From contig JAQIBH010000160.1 of assembly GCA_027859205.1 (NCBI GenBank), forward strand, positions 1 through 44,215: a stretch of DNA of 44,215 nt. Reading direction: 5' to 3'. This DNA comes from Bacteroidales bacterium (GTDB taxonomy: Bacteria > Bacteroidota > Bacteroidia > Bacteroidales > UBA12077). The translations under genes were made by a program, and so were the position numbers. Positions 26,897 to 35,878 of the stretch are shown here, in pieces. The first letter of the stretch is position 1. The number at the start of each line of letters is the position of its first letter. The notes under the pieces are model-generated. The model was not told where the DNA came from and did no database searches. It saw only the letters and a program-made list of their open reading frames with translations.

Positions 26897-27466
26897 TCAA
26901 TTCTTTTGATAATACTCAGTAATAATTTTATGTAACTTTTTCTTCCCGCGGTTAATTAAAACACCAACTTCTGTAACAGAAATAGTCATTATCTCTGAAA
27001 TTTCTTTATATGATAAATCTTCGAAATAACTAAGAGAAACTGCTACACTTTGTTTTTTAGGTAATTTACTTAAAGCAAAATACAAAGCTTTTTTGTTTTC
27101 TTCAAGTTCAATATTTTCACCTGGTTTTAATTCCTGATCTTCTGGAACAGGAGTTTTGCTTTCATTTCCGAAAATAAGATCCAAACTTGTAAACCTGTTT
27201 CTTTTTTTAACGGATCGGAGATGATTTAGCGATTTGTTAACTGCTATCCGGTAAAGCCATGTTGTAATCTTTGCATCTCCTCTGAAACTCTCTATTGATT
27301 CATATATTTTTATAAAAACTTCTTGTGAAATATCCATTGCATCATCAAAATTATTTAAAATGTTATTACAAACATTTAAAACTAATTTATGATACTTCTC
27401 GACAAAAATCCGAAAAGCTTCTTCGTCACGATCAGCAATCTTATTTAAAAGTATTTTATCGTCCAT
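26897..27466 (-). CDS. ECF RNA polymerase sigma factor
   Basis: 189 residues, typical ECF length. Region 2 is clear (DAMDISQEVFIKIYESI, then FRGDAKITTWLYRIAVNKSLNHLR, the -10 recognition helix). Region 4 has LPKKQSVAVSLSYFEDLSYKEISEIM and EVGVLINRGKKKL, a helix-turn-helix for -35 binding. It leads a three-gene minus-strand operon with a zinc anti-sigma factor and a Spy/CpxP-like protein. ECF factors usually activate their own promoter; the upstream region (27467-27576) holds TAAATATTTG on the minus strand, close to but not matching TAnnTTTG. The regulon is unknown. Confidence 0.92.
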   Translation of the reverse strand: MDDKILLNKIADRDEEAFRIFVEKYHKLVLNVCNNILNNFDDAMDISQEVFIKIYESIESFRGDAKITTWLYRIAVNKSLNHLRSVKKRNRFTSLDLIFGNESKTPVPEDQELKPGENIELEENKKALYFALSKLPKKQSVAVSLSYFEDLSYKEISEIMTISVTEVGVLINRGKKKLHKIITEYYQKN

Positions 27467-27606
27467 TAAATGCTTCGTATATCAAATATTTATTTTGACA
27501 CGTAAAAAGTAATTTTATTACAAAATAAAGGTAAAGCTTTTATAAATCTGAACATAGTATCAAGATTATTGTTTTTATGAGAAACTATAAATTTAAAAAA
27601 CAGATT

Positions 27607-28389
27607 ATGAGTTTAGATAATATTTTTGATAAATTATGGCTTGATTATACAACACAAAACCCTGATGTGCAAAAAGTGTACGAACTGTTTACTAACGAAG
27701 GTGAAACGGTTTTAAATGATCATATTGCATTTAGAACATTCGATGATCCTCGAATTAATATTGACGTACTGTCGAGAGTTTTTATTGAGCATGGATATGA
27801 AGAAAAAGGACAATATGAATTTGCAGAAAAGCATTTGTATGCAAAACACTTCGAACATAAAACTAGAAAATCTCCCAGAGTTTTTATAAGTCAATTAATA
27901 ACGAAAGACTTTAGTCCTTTTTTGCAAAAATATGTAAAAAATTCAGTTGATAGTATGTCAAAAGCATATTTGAATTCCGATGAATTAATATATTCCGGAA
28001 ATATTTTCGGAACACATACATATGAAACATATCTTCAATTGCGTACTGAATCTGAGTATGCAGCATGGTTATATGTATATGGATTTAGAGCTAATCATTT
28101 TACGGTAAGTATTAATGCATTAAAAAAATATAATACAATTGAAAAAGATAAACAGTTTAAGCTGAATGAATTCGGAGGTGAAATAAAAGGCACAAAAGAG
28201 GAACTTTTGCTTCAATCAAGTATTATGGCCAATCAAATTAAAACTGAATTTAGCGACGGAGTTTATAATATTCCTGGATGTTATTATGAGTTTGCACAAA
28301 GATTTCCAGATAAAACAGGTAAACTTTATAGTGGATTTATAGCAAAATCTGCTAATAAAATTTTTGAAAGCACTGATTTTTACAAATAA
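27607..28389 (+). CDS. DUF1338 protein, 2-oxoadipate dioxygenase/decarboxylase-like
   Basis: About 260 residues of the DUF1338 (PF07063) family, whose characterised member HglS converts 2-oxoadipate to 2-hydroxyglutarate with Fe(II) and O2 in lysine breakdown. Candidate iron ligands are visible. Numbered from the upstream ATG at 27577 they are H49 (NDHIAFRTF), H174 (RANHFTVSIN) and E238 (YYEFAQRF). I chose ATG 27607 because the conserved sequence begins SLDNIFDKLW right after it and the ten extra upstream residues look non-conserved. It is soluble and monocistronic, divergent from the sigma operon, and followed at once by the MITE-like element. The exact substrate is uncertain since no lysine-catabolism genes are adjacent. 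Confidence 0.8.
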   Translation: MSLDNIFDKLWLDYTTQNPDVQKVYELFTNEGETVLNDHIAFRTFDDPRINIDVLSRVFIEHGYEEKGQYEFAEKHLYAKHFEHKTRKSPRVFISQLITKDFSPFLQKYVKNSVDSMSKAYLNSDELIYSGNIFGTHTYETYLQLRTESEYAAWLYVYGFRANHFTVSINALKKYNTIEKDKQFKLNEFGGEIKGTKEELLLQSSIMANQIKTEFSDGVYNIPGCYYEFAQRFPDKTGKLYSGFIAKSANKIFESTDFYK

Positions 28390-28396
28390 GATTATT

Positions 28397-28527
28397 AGAG
28401 GGTGTCTCAAAAGGAAGATAACTGTCATTCCCTTGAAAAAGGGAATCTCTTACTTATATTTTAACAAATAATTACGAGATCTCCAATCAAGTTGGAGATG
28501 ACAAAAGTGCCTTTTGAGACACCCTCT
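28397..28527. mobile_element. MITE-like 131-bp cloverleaf element
   Basis: Perfect 18-bp terminal inverted repeats (AGAGGGTGTCTCAAAAGG at 28397-28414 and its complement at 28510-28527) enclose two hairpins. One is ATTCCCTT-GAAA-AAGGGAAT at 28427-28446, with a GNRA tetraloop; the other is ATCTCCAA-TCAAG-TTGGAGAT at 28479-28499. The two inner halves are also inverted relative to each other (TGTCAT..CC..GG.ATCTC). There is no ORF inside. The layout suits a non-autonomous transposable element or a dispersed palindromic unit. Lying 7 bp after the DUF1338 stop, it may also act as its terminator. No obvious target-site duplication was seen. Confidence 0.7.
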
Positions 28528-28586
28528 TTTTATTGAAACCAAAAGAATTTAAACTGTTCATAAATTTTGTATACTTCTTTAATATC

Positions 28587-28621
28587 TTTGCATAGCTTGT
28601 ATTTTCAAAAGATTATATTTG
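28587..28621 (+). promoter_or_regulatory. Candidate promoter of the GH3-beta-lactamase gene
   Basis: TTTG at 28587-28590, a 23-nt spacer, and TATATTTG at 28614-28621, which matches the Bacteroidota -7 consensus TAnnTTTG exactly. It is 57 bp upstream of the start codon. A second -7-like TATCTTTG overlaps the -33 box (28583-28590). The spacer is at the long end of the usual range. Confidence 0.35.
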
Positions 28622-28678
28622 CGTGTAAGCAAATAAATCAATAAAGCTTATTTGTAAACTAAAGAAAATTAGTGCAAT

Positions 28679-31600
28679 ATGATGAGATATCGACTCCTAT
28701 TAGCTTTTATTACATTGAATATGTTTTTAGTAAAGTTTAGTTATGCCCAAGATTCAAGCATAATAGTTAATAATCAAGAATTGTGGGTAAATTCAATTAT
28801 GAATAAAATGTCTCTTAAGGAAAAGATAGGACAATTATTTATGGTAGCTGCATATTCTAATAAGGATCAAAAACACATAGATGAAATTTCTTATATCATT
28901 AAAAAATATAAAATAGGAGGATTAATATTTTTTCAGGGTGGCCCTGGTCGGCAAACAAACCTTACAAATAAATATCAGTCATTATCAAAAACTCCATTAA
29001 TGATTGCTATTGATGGTGAATGGGGTCTAGGAATGCGATTAGATTCTACAATAAGTTACCCTCGACAAATGATGTTAGGAGCAATACAAAATGATTCATT
29101 AATTTATAGTATGGGTTATGATATTGCTGAACAAATGAAACGATTGGGCATACACGTTAATTTTGCGCCAGTCGTTGATGTTAATAATAATCCCTTGAAT
29201 CCTGTTATTAACGTTCGATCTTTTGGAGAAGATCCTGAAAATGTTGCACAAAAGGGAATTATGTATATGAGAGGAATGCAAGATGCTGGAATTATAGCAA
29301 CTGCTAAACATTTTCCTGGGCATGGCGATACCGATAAAGATTCTCATTACACCTTACCTTCAGTTTTACATAAGCGTGAAAGATTGGATTCCATTGAGTT
29401 AAAGCCGTTTAAAGATATTTTTGATGCAGGCATTGAAGGTGTAATGGTTGCTCATTTAAATGTTCCCGAATTAGGAACTCAAAAAGATACTCCAACAACT
29501 CTAACAAAAAGTGTTGTTACAGGTTTATTAAAGGAAGAAATGGCTTTTGAAGGTCTAATATTTACAGATGCTCTAAATATGAAAGGAGCTACAAAGTATT
29601 ATGATGCGGGTGAAATAGAATCTCTCGCATTAAAGGCTGGTAACGATGTGTTACTTTTTCCTGTAAGTGTTTCAAAAGCAATTTCTTTAATAAAAAAGCA
29701 GGTTCGTAAGGGTGAAATTTCAAGGGAAAGGATAGATGAAAGTTGTAGAAAAGTTTTGGAAGCAAAATATAAGGTTGGTTTGCATCAGAACAATAAAAAG
29801 AAACAGATTATTAAAAAAGAAAATCTTGAAAAAGATCTAAATAAGTTAGTATATGAAGTTACACGTTGCGATTTAATTGACGCAGGCTTGACATTGATTA
29901 AAAATGAAAAGAGTTTACTACCCATAATAAAACTTAATCGCAAGAAATTTGCTACTTTAGCATTTAATACGGATGAAATTACCAAGTTTCAGAAAACACT
30001 TTCAAAATATTCCGAAGTTGATCATTTTACTTACAATGAAAGGAGTAAGGATTCCTTATTTCAAATATTGAAAGAATATGATGTTGTTTTTACAAGTATT
30101 CACAATACTTCCTATTGGCCTTCTGGAAATTATAAGGTTGAGTTTAAGCATTTGAATCAAATTGCAAACCTAGCTAAAGAAACAAAAGTTATTTTTAACG
30201 TTTTTGCTAATCCGTATTGTTTGCGAAAGTTTGAGATGATAGACAGCATTGATGCAATTTTAATTGCTTATTCTGATGATTCTGACGTTCAAAGTGCTGC
30301 CGCACAAGCTATGTTTGGGGGAATAGAATTGTCAGGTAAATTGCCTGTAAGTATAAATACGAATTATCCTTTTGGAACGGGAATTGAGATTAAAAAAAAA
30401 ATAAGACTTACTTACGGTATCCCCGAACAAGCAGGAATTTCATCCAATCAACTTTTTAAAATAGATTCAATTGCTCAATATGCAATTGATACGATGGCAA
30501 CTCCTGGATGTCGTATTCTTATTGCACGCAATGGAATTGTATTTTACGATAAAGCATTTGGATATCATACTTATACCAAGAAAATTCCGGTAAAGGAAAA
30601 TGACCTGTATGATATTGCTTCAATTACCAAAATCGCAGCAACAGTCCCATCTTTAATGAAATTATATGAGGATAGCTTGTTCTCAATTGAAGGTAAATTG
30701 TCTGATTACTTACCCGAATTAGATACAACAAATAAAGGCGATTTGAAAATGAAGGATATTTTAACTCATCAAGCTCAATTTAATGGTTGGATTCCATTTT
30801 ACTATTCGACTCTCGAATCTTTATATCTGGATCAGAAATTATTGAATAATAAATTTACAGAAGAATTTCCTTACAAAATTGGAAATCACGCATATATGGC
30901 TAAAAATTCAAAATTTAAAGATAATATTTATAGCTATTATCCAAAAACTGGATATTCAACTAAAGTAGCTTCTGATTTCTATATTTTGGATTCATATAAC
31001 GATACGATATACGATAAAATTCGAAAATCAAATTTATTAGATGAAAAGGAATATCGTTATAGTGATTTAGGTTATTATTATTTTTATAGAATAATAGAAA
31101 ATTCTGTGAATGCAGATTTTCAAGATTATGTTGATTCTGTTTTCTACGATGGCTTAGGAGCTTACAGAACAACTTTCTTGCCTCTCGAAAAATTTGAAAA
31201 ATTGGATATTGTTCCAACCGAAAATGACATGGTTTTCAGAAAACAATTATTACATGGATTCGTGCATGATCCCGGGGCTGCAATGTTAGGTGGAGTTTGT
31301 GGACATGCTGGATTATTCTCTACCGCAAATGATTTGGCAAAGTTAATGCAGATGTATTTAAATGGAGGAGAGTATGGTGGAACAAAATATTTTAACAAAG
31401 AAACAATAAAATTATTCACTACGAGTCCTTTCTTAAATAATGATAATCGGCGCGCTTTGGGTTTTGACAAACCTCAAATGGATTTTTCACGGTCTGGCCC
31501 AACTTGTCAGAGTGTATCAAGTAAAAGTTTCGGTCATTCTGGTTTTACAGGAACTATTGTCTGGGCCGATCCGAAAGAACAAATCGTTTACATTTTTCTT

Positions 31601-31699
31601 TCAAACAGAATTCATCCCGATCAGGATAATAATAAATTGATACAAACGAATGTGCGCACAGACATTCAACAAGTAATTTATGATGCAATAATCAAATAG
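28679..31699 (+). CDS. Exported GH3 beta-N-acetylhexosaminidase fused to a serine beta-lactamase-like domain
   Basis: 1006 residues with signal peptide 1-23 (FSYAQ). GH3 domain (about 35-370): AIDGEWGLGMRL, KHFPGHGDTDKDSH at 210-223 (NagZ-type D221/H223 dyad) and nucleophile D297 in IFTDALNMKG. A GH3 C-terminal alpha/beta domain (about 385-575) follows. A class-C beta-lactamase/esterase-like domain (about 590-1005) has S648-x-x-K651 (ASITK), Y794-S-D (YSDLG) and H953-S-G (HSGFTG). All catalytic residues are present. The fusion is recurrent in Bacteroidota and probably acts in the periplasm or at the surface on peptidoglycan: the GH3 part releases GlcNAc and the second part could be a D,D-peptidase or esterase. 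Monocistronic, ended by the bidirectional terminator at 31716. Activity of the second domain is inferred. Confidence 0.9.
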   Translation: MMRYRLLLAFITLNMFLVKFSYAQDSSIIVNNQELWVNSIMNKMSLKEKIGQLFMVAAYSNKDQKHIDEISYIIKKYKIGGLIFFQGGPGRQTNLTNKYQSLSKTPLMIAIDGEWGLGMRLDSTISYPRQMMLGAIQNDSLIYSMGYDIAEQMKRLGIHVNFAPVVDVNNNPLNPVINVRSFGEDPENVAQKGIMYMRGMQDAGIIATAKHFPGHGDTDKDSHYTLPSVLHKRERLDSIELKPFKDIFDAGIEGVMVAHLNVPELGTQKDTPTTLTKSVVTGLLKEEMAFEGLIFTDALNMKGATKYYDAGEIESLALKAGNDVLLFPVSVSKAISLIKKQVRKGEISRERIDESCRKVLEAKYKVGLHQNNKKKQIIKKENLEKDLNKLVYEVTRCDLIDAGLTLIKNEKSLLPIIKLNRKKFATLAFNTDEITKFQKTLSKYSEVDHFTYNERSKDSLFQILKEYDVVFTSIHNTSYWPSGNYKVEFKHLNQIANLAKETKVIFNVFANPYCLRKFEMIDSIDAILIAYSDDSDVQSAAAQAMFGGIELSGKLPVSINTNYPFGTGIEIKKKIRLTYGIPEQAGISSNQLFKIDSIAQYAIDTMATPGCRILIARNGIVFYDKAFGYHTYTKKIPVKENDLYDIASITKIAATVPSLMKLYEDSLFSIEGKLSDYLPELDTTNKGDLKMKDILTHQAQFNGWIPFYYSTLESLYLDQKLLNNKFTEEFPYKIGNHAYMAKNSKFKDNIYSYYPKTGYSTKVASDFYILDSYNDTIYDKIRKSNLLDEKEYRYSDLGYYYFYRIIENSVNADFQDYVDSVFYDGLGAYRTTFLPLEKFEKLDIVPTENDMVFRKQLLHGFVHDPGAAMLGGVCGHAGLFSTANDLAKLMQMYLNGGEYGGTKYFNKETIKLFTTSPFLNNDNRRALGFDKPQMDFSRSGPTCQSVSSKSFGHSGFTGTIVWADPKEQIVYIFLSNRIHPDQDNNKLIQTNVRTDIQQVIYDAIIK

Positions 31700-31715
31700 A
31701 TAATTGCAGAATAAA

Positions 31716-31747
31716 AAAAGCTGATCAAAATAAATCGATCAGCTTTT
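31716..31747. terminator. Bidirectional intrinsic terminator
   Basis: Perfect 11-bp stem AAAAGCTGATC (31716-31726) and GATCAGCTTTT (31737-31747) with a 10-nt loop, flanked by an A-run on the left and T/A-rich DNA on the right. It lies between convergent GH3-beta-lactamase and rocD genes and probably ends both. Confidence 0.88.
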
Positions 31748-31765
31748 AAATTATATTATTTTATA

Positions 31766-32986
31766 TTATTCAAATTTTTTGAATACTTCTTTTATCTTAT
31801 TCATTGCATCACGTAATTGCTCTTCGGTGATAACTAATGGAGGAGCAAAACGGATAATGTTTCCATGAGTTGGTTTAGCTAAAACACCATTCTCAGCCAT
31901 TGCAACACAAACATCCCAGGCTGTTTTACCTTCTTTGTTTTTAATTACAACTGCGTTAAGTAAACCTTTACCACGAACTAGCTCAATCATGTCAGATTGT
32001 ATGCTATTAAACTCATCACGGAATATTTTACCAAGGCGTTCAGCATTTTCCTCTAAATTTTCATCTTTAATAACATCTAAAGCAGCCATTGCAACTTTAC
32101 ATGCAATTGGGTTACCACCAAAAGTAGATCCATGTTCACCCGGCTTAATGCATAGCATAATATCATCGTTTGCTAAAACAGCAGATACCGGAAATACCCC
32201 ACCAGAAATTGCTTTACCCAAGATCAAAATATCAGGTTTAACACCTTCATGATCACAAGCTAACATTTTACCCGTACGAGCAATACCTGTTTGTACTTCA
32301 TCGGCAATAAATAATACATTGTATTTTTTACAAAGTTCGGAGGCTTTCTTTAAATATCCTTCTTCTGGAACATAAACGCCAGCTTCACCTTGAATAGGTT
32401 CAACTAAAAATGCAGCAACATTTGAATCTTTTAACTCATTTTCTAATGTTTCAAGATCGTTATAAGGAATTTTTACAAATCCAGGTGTAAATGGACCAAA
32501 TCCATTATAAGCATCAGGATCAGTCGACATGGAAACAATAGTAATAGTTCTTCCATGGAAGTTTTCATTACAACAAATTATTTTTGCTTGGTCCTCTGCG
32601 ATTCCTTTTTTCATGTAACCCCACTTACGAGCAAGTTTAATTGCAGTTTCGTCGGCTTCAGCACCAGTATTCATTGGTAATACCTTATCAAAACCAAAAT
32701 ATTTAGTTACGTATTCTTCGTATTCACCTAAAATATTATTGTAAAAAGCTCTTGAAGTTAATGTAAGCTTTTGAGCTTGCTCGTGCATTGCACCTACAAT
32801 TTTTGGATGGCAATGTCCTTGGTTAACTGCAGAATAAGCTGATAAAAAATCATAATACTGCTTTCCTTCTACATCCCAAACGTGAACGCCTTCTCCTCTT
32901 TCCAATACAACAGGTAGTGGATGATAATTATGAGCTCCATATTTATCCTCTTTTTGCATATAATCTTGACTTGTCATTTTTGCCAT
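31766..32986 (-). CDS. rocD: Ornithine-oxo-acid aminotransferase
   Basis: 406 residues, normal for class III PLP aminotransferases. Family features: [18 protein letters not shown] at the N-terminus, [37 protein letters not shown], and the PLP Schiff-base lysine K258 in [10 protein letters not shown]. The N-terminal sequence and overall length match ornithine aminotransferase rather than acetylornithine or GABA transaminases. It converts ornithine and 2-oxoglutarate to glutamate semialdehyde and glutamate, linking arginine and proline metabolism in the cytoplasm. It is monocistronic and divergent from the nitroreductase gene (216 bp AT-rich gap without a clear promoter motif). Confidence 0.93.
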   Translation of the reverse strand: MAKMTSQDYMQKEDKYGAHNYHPLPVVLERGEGVHVWDVEGKQYYDFLSAYSAVNQGHCHPKIVGAMHEQAQKLTLTSRAFYNNILGEYEEYVTKYFGFDKVLPMNTGAEADETAIKLARKWGYMKKGIAEDQAKIICCNENFHGRTITIVSMSTDPDAYNGFGPFTPGFVKIPYNDLETLENELKDSNVAAFLVEPIQGEAGVYVPEEGYLKKASELCKKYNVLFIADEVQTGIARTGKMLACDHEGVKPDILILGKAISGGVFPVSAVLANDDIMLCIKPGEHGSTFGGNPIACKVAMAALDVIKDENLEENAERLGKIFRDEFNSIQSDMIELVRGKGLLNAVVIKNKEGKTAWDVCVAMAENGVLAKPTHGNIIRFAPPLVITEEQLRDAMNKIKEVFKKFE

Positions 32987-33202
32987 AATTTTGATTTTTA
33001 ATGTTTATATATTTATAATTGATATTTTCTTCAGCATACAATTCTATGAAATCATTTCGTGATAATCAACACCTAAATGAATATTTTATTAAAATACTTA
33101 ATATTATATAACATATTTAAGATTTAATAGGTAATTTGTTTTGGATTTTGAACTCTTTACAAAACGAGTTGTTAGTTATATATAATTAAATATTAAACAA
33201 AT

Positions 33203-33748
33203 ATGGAAAACATAAATCAATTGATTAAGGATAGATATAGTACAGTAATATTTTCATCAAAACATGTAGAAGAGAATAATCTAACATTGCTATTTGATGC
33301 TGCTCGTTGGGCTCCATCGGCTTTTAATGAACAGCCATGGAGATTTATTGTAGGTATAAAAGCTAATGATGAAAATTATGAAAAACTATATAATAGTTTA
33401 GTTGAAGCAAATCAAAATTGGGCAAAATACGCACCTGTTTTAGTGTTAAGTATTGCTTTAAAAAACTCTACAGTTACTAATAAACCTAATAGATTTGCAC
33501 AATACGATACTGGTATGGCTGTAGCAAATTTAATTACTCAAGCCACAAGTTTGGGTTTATATGTTCATCAAATGGGAGGATTTAGTGAAAGTAAAGTTCG
33601 CGAACAATTTGCCCTAGAAGATAAATTTGAAATTATGGCCATTATGGCTATTGGTTATAAAGGTGAAATAGAATTATTCCCGGAAGATTTGAAAGAGCGT
33701 GAATTAAAAAACCGTACACGAAAAAGTTTGGATGAAATATTGCTATAA
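33203..33748 (+). CDS. Nitroreductase family FMN oxidoreductase
   Basis: 181 residues. Blocks typical of the NfsB/NADH-oxidase-like superfamily: the N-terminal IKDRYST FMN-phosphate contact at about 8-14, AARWAPSAFNEQPWRFIV, DTGMAVANLITQATSLGLYVHQMGGF, and IMAIGYKGE near the end. It should bind FMN as a homodimer and reduce nitro compounds, quinones or similar substrates with NAD(P)H. It is short but complete. The typical RRSxR start is changed to RYSTV, so FMN contacts may differ. Monocistronic; natural substrate unknown. Confidence 0.88.
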   Translation: MENINQLIKDRYSTVIFSSKHVEENNLTLLFDAARWAPSAFNEQPWRFIVGIKANDENYEKLYNSLVEANQNWAKYAPVLVLSIALKNSTVTNKPNRFAQYDTGMAVANLITQATSLGLYVHQMGGFSESKVREQFALEDKFEIMAIMAIGYKGEIELFPEDLKERELKNRTRKSLDEILL

Positions 33749-34091
33749 TAACAGTTATAAGACAATGCTCAGCTCTTTTTCTTATTAAAAAATCTTTTAA
33801 AGGTTTCTAGTTTGCATATTTAATAATAACAATAGTTAAACTTCGGCATATATTTTGCGTATATGTTAGCGCAAATGGATCAGGTTTTTATTATGTATTA
33901 TAGCGTTTGTGCTATTATAGTTTTGCGCTGCGCGGTATAATACTAAGTAATTATGTTTGACTAATTAAAGGTTTGTTTGTATTTTTAGTGTGACTGAGCA
34001 ATCATTTAAATTATCTTTTTTGAAAAAAATGATTAAGGGTTAAACAAATAATATAAAGTAAATATTGGTATCTAAAATAAAATCATCAATT
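33749..34091. other. Intergenic region with several short inverted repeats, no gene
   Basis: About 340 bp between the nitroreductase and a lipoprotein gene. It holds CATATA/TATATG arms around TTTTGCG (about 33848-33866), ATAGC/GCTAT arms around GTTTGT (about 33900-33915), and two GCGCAAA-type elements facing each other (AGCGCAAA near 33869 and TTTGCGCT near 33922). No ORF, tRNA or terminator with a T-run was recognised. The GC-containing patches stand out against the AT-rich surroundings and may be a leader, a decayed repeat or a regulatory region. Confidence 0.3.
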
Positions 34092-35042
34092 ATGAAAAAT
34101 TTAAAATTCCTTTTAGTTTTACTATTAATTATTAATTTTTCTTGTAGAGATAAAGAAATCGATAATCCAATTAAAGATTGGTTTCAGGATCCTCCAGTTA
34201 GTCCGGTAACCCAAACAATAAAAACTGTAGTTCCTGTTGGATATGCAGCTTCGCTGGTTGTTATGGATATGAAAGGATATAAATCCACTAATACAAAGTC
34301 TGTACAAGAAAAAAGCTCAAAAATATTATACGTTGATACAAATATCGATTACCCATATAAATTTAAAGGTGATACATATGGTGAAATGATAATTGCTTAT
34401 GTGCAAACTGATACAAATACAGCTTTAGTATCTGTATTTTTTACTGATATGGATATTATTTCAGGTAATTTCGAATTACAAAATGTAATTGCTTTTCCTG
34501 TTGTTATAGATAATATTAATAAAAAGATAACTGCTGTTTATGCGTCTATGGATATTAATTTAGGTGCTGATTTGTTCGATATAGATTTAACACAAGAGGA
34601 AACAACTGAAAGCTTAGGAAAATTAAATAATCAAGCAATAACAGATAACAGTGATGTTGAAATTGCCGTAACGCAAGATGCCTGGATTATTGAGATTTTT
34701 CACAATGATACTTATGATAATTTATTGGATGACAATTTCAAAATATCTGGGGGGCAACAAGCAATTGCAGTTGAAGATTTTGAAACAGAATCGTCTGCAG
34801 GCGTTTTGCAAATGGCCATGATAAATGTAGATTTTTCATCTGAATGCATAGAAAATCCAACAAGTGGATATGTATTTATGCAAGATATAGAAGTAGAATC
34901 ATCAACAAATAATACTGAAATTGTTTTCGGTCACGTATTTTATGAATTTACACCTAGTTGCGATGGACAAATTTTAGTTGATATTGCAACGGGTAATTTT
35001 ATTTTTGCTATTGGATCTAGGTTGGATCTAGATCTAATTTAG
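34092..35042 (+). CDS. Lipoprotein of unknown function
   Basis: About 316 residues. I chose ATG 34092 because it begins a proper lipoprotein signal (MKNLKFLLVLLLIINFSC, lipid on C18); extending upstream to 34065 would need a TTG start and spoil the signal. The mature part is acidic and mostly beta-rich, with DTNIDYPYKFKGDTYGEMIIAYV, INKKITAVYASMDINL and a C-terminal EIVFGHVFYEFTPSCDGQ, and two cysteines (in SSECIE and SCDG) that could form a disulfide. No family is recognised. It is monocistronic and convergent with the YceI gene across 163 bp holding an inverted repeat. A palindrome overlaps the stop codon (35030-35046). Confidence 0.7.
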   Translation: MKNLKFLLVLLLIINFSCRDKEIDNPIKDWFQDPPVSPVTQTIKTVVPVGYAASLVVMDMKGYKSTNTKSVQEKSSKILYVDTNIDYPYKFKGDTYGEMIIAYVQTDTNTALVSVFFTDMDIISGNFELQNVIAFPVVIDNINKKITAVYASMDINLGADLFDIDLTQEETTESLGKLNNQAITDNSDVEIAVTQDAWIIEIFHNDTYDNLLDDNFKISGGQQAIAVEDFETESSAGVLQMAMINVDFSSECIENPTSGYVFMQDIEVESSTNNTEIVFGHVFYEFTPSCDGQILVDIATGNFIFAIGSRLDLDLI

Positions 35043-35092
35043 ATCTTTAAGAATATTGAAAAAAAGAAGATGTCCAAAAAATGTAACCCACT

Positions 35093-35150
35093 TCGACAAG
35101 CTCATTGTGACAATGTGTAAATCAGCTATTTGTCATATTGAACTTGTCGA
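35093..35150. repeat. Imperfect inverted repeat between convergent genes
   Basis: TCGACAAGCTCATTGTGACA (35093-35112) and TGTCATATTGAACTTGTCGA (35131-35150) pair at 17 of 20 positions around an 18-nt loop. The left arm contains its own small palindrome CATTGTgACAATG. CTTCGACAAG/CTTGTCGAA words of this kind are common in dispersed Bacteroidota repeats. It may also serve as a terminator for the two convergent genes, though there is no T-run. Confidence 0.55.
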
Positions 35151-35205
35151 AATATGATCAGTATCGGTGCTTCTTGTACATCCACCTTTATATTTTCAAT
35201 AGTAA

Positions 35206-35769
35206 TTATTCTATCGATAGATTAACATCTAAAATAAATTCATCATAAATCATATTATCGCCAAGACTGTCGAAAAACTTTCCAGAACCGTAACGAATAT
35301 CGTATTTTGTTCTGTCAATACTTATAGATGCGGAGTAGCCGGTTTCTGTTTTCATTGTTTTGAATGCAATAGGATGAGTAATGCCTTTAATTGTTAATTC
35401 TCCAGTTACATCTGCAGCATTATCCTTTAATGGAGTACTTTCTGTTATTTTTAATGTGGCAACAGAAAAATTCTCTACGCTAAAAAAATCATCCGATTTA
35501 AGATGCCCAACTAATTTCCCATTCCATTCAGGATCTTCTAAATCTTTGTTGTTAATGCTATTCATATCAATATGAAAAACTCCTACCAGAGTTTTATCAT
35601 TTTTAAGAGTAATAGATCCATCTTTTAGATTAATAAATCCCCAATGCTCGCCTGTTACTTTTTTACCTGTCCACTTTAGCTCCGATTTTAAAGTGTTAAC
35701 AGAAAATTCTTGCGCTACTGCTGTAAACCCTATTAACAGAATAGCTAATAAAACATTAATTTTTTTCAT
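35206..35769 (-). CDS. YceI-family lipid-binding periplasmic protein
   Basis: 187 residues. Signal peptide 1-19 (FTAVAQ), then the YceI beta-barrel pattern: SELKWTGKKVTGEHWGFINLKDG, a VFHIDMNSI strand, HLKSDDFFSVENFSVATLKI, VTGELTIKGITHPI and the final IYDEFILDVNL. YceI proteins form a lipocalin-like extended barrel that binds long isoprenoid or polyprenyl lipids; the function in most species is unsettled. Length is normal. Monocistronic, downstream of the symporter operon on the same strand. Confidence 0.9.
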   Translation of the reverse strand: MKKINVLLAILLIGFTAVAQEFSVNTLKSELKWTGKKVTGEHWGFINLKDGSITLKNDKTLVGVFHIDMNSINNKDLEDPEWNGKLVGHLKSDDFFSVENFSVATLKITESTPLKDNAADVTGELTIKGITHPIAFKTMKTETGYSASISIDRTKYDIRYGSGKFFDSLGDNMIYDEFILDVNLSIE

Positions 35770-35878
35770 AAGATTTTAATTTAATTTATTGTTTCCTAAA
35801 TGTTAGATTTATATAACAATAGAGTAAACAATATGTTTAAAAAAGTAAAAAATCTGTTAAAAAAGTTGGACAAAATAA

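Noticed and set aside
35030-35046. Palindrome AGATCTAATTTAGATCT over the lipoprotein stop as a terminator
   Set aside because: Symmetric but AT-rich and without a following T-run, so termination is not supported.
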